This document shows positions 63,976 through 64,000 of a stretch of 64,000 nucleotides of DNA, piece by piece. The notes under the pieces are model-generated. The model was not told the origin of the DNA. It did no database searches and was given only the letters and a program-made list of their open reading frames with translations. A program made the position numbers and the translations under genes. The stretch's first letter is position 1. Each line of letters opens with the position of its first letter. The stretch is taken from positions 269,836 to 333,835 of the forward strand of contig NZ_FNAD01000007.1 in assembly GCF_900101745.1 (NCBI RefSeq), read 5' to 3'. Source of the stretch: Glycomyces harbinensis (lineage in GTDB: Bacteria; Actinomycetota; Actinomycetes; Mycobacteriales; Micromonosporaceae).

Positions 63976-64000
63976 ACGGGCATGGCGAAGCCTTGGGAGA
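63906..64000 (+). mobile_element. Probable left end of an insertion sequence (runs out of the window)
   Basis: The change from NACHT-like to unrelated sequence near 63906, the non-coding 75 bases that follow, and a transposase-like start at 63982 suggest the left end of an IS. The boundary and inverted repeat cannot be verified without the right end. Confidence 0.45.
63982..64000 (+). CDS. Possible transposase start (partial at window edge)
   Basis: Only six codons, MAKPWE, are in the window. This opening is common in IS5-group transposases (M-x-x-PWE...). Too short for a firm call. Confidence 0.3.

Overview
The window is high-GC DNA with GTG and TTG starts, four-base stop/start overlaps and family content typical of an actinomycete (Actinomycetota). 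The genus cannot be settled from sequence alone. No rRNA, tRNA or CRISPR array was seen.

Positions 1 to about 28 kb form a coherent redox and hypoxia island. Pyruvate phosphate dikinase (partial, minus strand) diverges from a seven-gene operon: three subunits of a 2-oxoacid:ferredoxin oxidoreductase, a GltD-like flavoprotein fused to a two-cluster ferredoxin, and a three-subunit proton-translocating transhydrogenase. After an SDR/DUF2867 gene comes a tightly overlapped minus-strand operon hypF-hypC-hypD-hypE-hydB-hydG-hydD-hydA for a group 3b (sulfhydrogenase-type) NiFe hydrogenase, with its maturation protease diverging from it. Next are a SHOCT membrane peptide, a DoxX-family protein, a PNPOx-fold protein, a TPC-motif (P1B-5 type) metal ATPase with a C-terminal hemerythrin domain, a membrane desaturase, a universal stress protein and an aldehyde dehydrogenase. 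Sequences resembling the DosR/DevR dormancy box (GGGAC-N4-GTCCC and variants) lie upstream of several of these units, so the block looks like a DosR-type hypoxia regulon. It would link pyruvate/PEP flux, ferredoxin/NADPH/NADH exchange and H2 metabolism. No hypA, hypB or dosR/dosS is in the window.

Positions 28 to 50 kb hold ordinary chromosomal genes: an XRE regulator diverging from an MFS exporter, an HxlR regulator diverging from a DUF1761 protein across a perfect operator, hydrolase-NhaA-MEDS/anti-sigma kinase, a TetR-ABC operon, TrkH, a GbsR/MarR-ABC-hydrolase operon, and a thioredoxin-like lipoprotein convergent with CcdA. Between them are decayed patches (30.7-35.2, 38.9-40.1 and 49.4-49.8 kb) with fragments of at least four transposases and several frameshifted genes. 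Several frameshifts sit at homopolymers, so some may be sequencing errors.

Positions 50 to 64 kb are an accessory, conflict-type island. Two convergent operons encode three TPR-like repeat proteins, one free-standing CHAT (caspase-like) protease, a zinc-ribbon protein and a three-helix membrane protein. All three repeat proteins stop where a CHAT domain would normally follow, so this looks like a split TPR/CHAT system with one protease and several repeat partners. Beyond it are an IS4/IS701-like transposase, an intact IS630 element inserted at the centre of a palindrome, and a lower-GC NACHT NTPase gene that appears cut by another insertion sequence at the window edge.
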